In this document: in pieces, positions 5,608 through 6,177 of the stretch
Layout: each line of letters opens with the position of its first letter
Position numbering within the stretch: the stretch's first letter is position 1
Source of the DNA: Paracoccaceae bacterium
GTDB taxonomy: Bacteria > Pseudomonadota > Alphaproteobacteria > Rhodobacterales > Rhodobacteraceae
Assembly: GCA_007120685.1 (NCBI GenBank)
Contig: SKNG01000153.1
Coordinates: forward strand, 1 to 6,177
DNA length: 6,177 nucleotides
Reading direction: 5' to 3'
Program-made: the position numbers and the translations under genes
Notes under the pieces: generated by a model
What the model saw: only the letters and a program-made list of their open reading frames with translations
Database searches by the model: none
Told to the model about the DNA's origin: nothing

Positions 5608-5625
5608 CTGTGCGGCAGCGCACAG
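5608..5625 (+). other. Hairpin upstream of pirin gene (first)
   Basis: CTGTGCG-GCAG-CGCACAG forms a perfect 7-pair stem with a 4-base loop. No T-run follows on either strand, so it is not a canonical terminator. It lies five bases from the larger inverted repeat at 5631-5665. Confidence 0.7.
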
Positions 5626-5630
5626 GGGTT

Positions 5631-5665
5631 GCGGGGGCGGCGGCACTTTATTTCGCCGCCCCCGC
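5631..5665 (+). promoter_or_regulatory. Long GC inverted repeat ahead of the pirin gene, possible operator or 5' UTR structure
   Basis: GCGGGGGCGGCG (5631-5642) and CGCCGCCCCCGC (5654-5665) are perfect 12-base complements around the A/T-rich spacer GCACTTTATTT. It ends 38 bases before the pirin ATG. Lack of a T-run on either strand argues against an intrinsic terminator. The symmetry and position fit a regulator-binding site or a stable mRNA 5' structure; which one cannot be told from sequence. Confidence 0.6.
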
Positions 5666-5688
5666 GCGCCATCTTGGCAACAATAGCC

Positions 5689-5696
5689 AGAGGGAG
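5689..5696 (+). promoter_or_regulatory. Pirin gene ribosome binding site
   Basis: AGAGGGAG lies seven bases before the ATG at 5704. It fixes the start, even though the reading frame stays open upstream to a stop at 5464-5466. Confidence 0.7.
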
Positions 5697-5703
5697 TTCG
5701 CCC

Positions 5704-6177
5704 ATGACCTTCAGACCCGTCGCCGCCACCAGCCAGGCCCGCCCCACGATGGAGGGGGCAGGCGTCCACCTGCACCGCGTCTTCGGCTTCAGCGACCCCG
5801 CGCTGACCGATCCCTTCCTGATGATGGATGACTTCCGCAACGACGACCCGCGGCTTTATTCCAAGGGCTTCCCCTGGCACCCGCACCGGGGGATCGAAAC
5901 CATCACCTATGTGCTGGAGGGCGAGGTCGAACACGCCGATTCGCTGGGCAACCGCGGCCTACTGGGGCCGGGCAGCGTGCAATGGATGACCGCCGGATCG
6001 GGCATCGTGCATCAGGAAATGCCCTCGGGCGATGCGCAGGGGCGGATGCACGGCTTCCAGCTCTGGGCCAACCTGCCGCGCAAGCTGAAGATGACCGATC
6101 CGCGCTATCAGGACGTGGGGTCCAGCGAGATCCCGGTCGAGGGGGACGAGGACGGCACGCTGGTCCGCGTCATCATC
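5704..6177 (+). CDS. Pirin family protein (cupin), N-terminal part, cut by window edge
   Basis: 158 codons are visible and the frame is open at the right edge; family members usually have about 230-300 residues, so most of the C-terminal cupin domain is missing. The N-terminal cupin is clear: FGFSDPALTDPFLMMDDFR (27-45), FPWHPHRGIETITYVLEGEV (56-75), GPGSVQWMTAGSGIVHQEMP (88-107) and FQLWANLPRKLKM. The metal-binding set expected for pirins is present: His59 and His61 in HPHRG, and His103 and Glu105 in GIVHQE. Pirins are iron-binding bicupins; some bacterial members have quercetin 2,3-dioxygenase activity in vitro and others bind metabolic enzymes, so the physiological role here is unknown. 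The start is supported by AGAGGGAG. It is preceded by two hairpins that may control it. It has no evident functional link to ubiG. Confidence 0.93.
   Translation, partial: MTFRPVAATSQARPTMEGAGVHLHRVFGFSDPALTDPFLMMDDFRNDDPRLYSKGFPWHPHRGIETITYVLEGEVEHADSLGNRGLLGPGSVQWMTAGSGIVHQEMPSGDAQGRMHGFQLWANLPRKLKMTDPRYQDVGSSEIPVEGDEDGTLVRVII

Larger units (their letters stand above)
5378..5703. other. Non-coding region between ubiG and the pirin gene
   Basis: This 326-base stretch has no supportable gene. Its first 220 bases are visibly richer in A/T than the flanking genes and hold only short unconvincing frames. No intrinsic terminator for ubiG with a T-run is seen. Minor inverted repeats include CTTTGGCG/CGCCAAGG (5514-5531, one G-U) and CCGCT/AGCGG (5574-5595). 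A TTGACT (-35-like) occurs at 5579-5584 but has no matching -10. The last 100 bases carry two strong hairpins (5608-5625 and 5631-5665) ahead of the pirin start. Confidence 0.7.

Noticed and set aside
5631..5665. Intrinsic terminator reading for the 12-base inverted repeat
   Set aside because: No T-run follows the stem on either strand; the A/T-rich bases are in the loop instead.
5535..5934. Two minus-strand frames of about 100 codons over the pirin start
   Set aside because: They are antisense to the conserved pirin N-terminus and the hairpin region, low in domain character, and best explained as GC-rich shadows.

Overview
The window is a GC-rich chromosomal segment of an alphaproteobacterium. 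It most resembles the Rhodobacteraceae/Paracoccaceae (Rhodobacter/Paracoccus type). The evidence is the strong G/C preference at third codon positions, the IF-2 N-terminus of that group, NusA with two C-terminal helix-hairpin-helix repeats, and YlxR carrying an L7Ae-like second domain. The placement rests on recognising protein families, not on a database search. No phage, CRISPR, insertion sequence, tRNA or rRNA is recognisable; this looks like core genome.

Left part (1-3239, minus strand): the conserved transcription/translation operon rimP - nusA - ylxR - infB, read right to left. RimP matures the 30S subunit. NusA controls pausing, termination and antitermination by RNA polymerase. YlxR is a small RNA-binding protein. 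InfB (IF-2) delivers initiator tRNA and is cut off by the window's left edge. Spacings are 3, about 43 and 8 bases. The nusA Shine-Dalgarno sequence lies inside the last codons of rimP.

3240-3560: a 321-base leader/intergenic region with the most interesting structure in the window. On the minus strand it holds a plausible sigma-70 promoter (3380-3408), then a small hairpin, then a textbook intrinsic terminator (3301-3324) that lies BEFORE rimP. The terminator belongs to a tandem 29-base duplication (3263-3320). This suggests attenuation of the operon encoding NusA, itself a termination factor. Between this leader and the upstream gene lie two 22-base palindromes separated by one base (3470-3514).

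3561-4547 (minus): proline iminopeptidase. 4637-5377 (plus): ubiG, the ubiquinone-biosynthesis O-methyltransferase. The two are divergent, with an 89-base spacer containing TATATACT, a possible shared promoter core.

5378-5703: a 326-base non-coding stretch of visibly lower GC, ending in two close hairpins (5608-5625 and 5631-5665) just upstream of a pirin-family gene. That gene (5704-6177, plus) runs off the right edge.

No wholly new multi-gene system is visible. The best lead is the putative terminator-based leader of the rimP-nusA operon.
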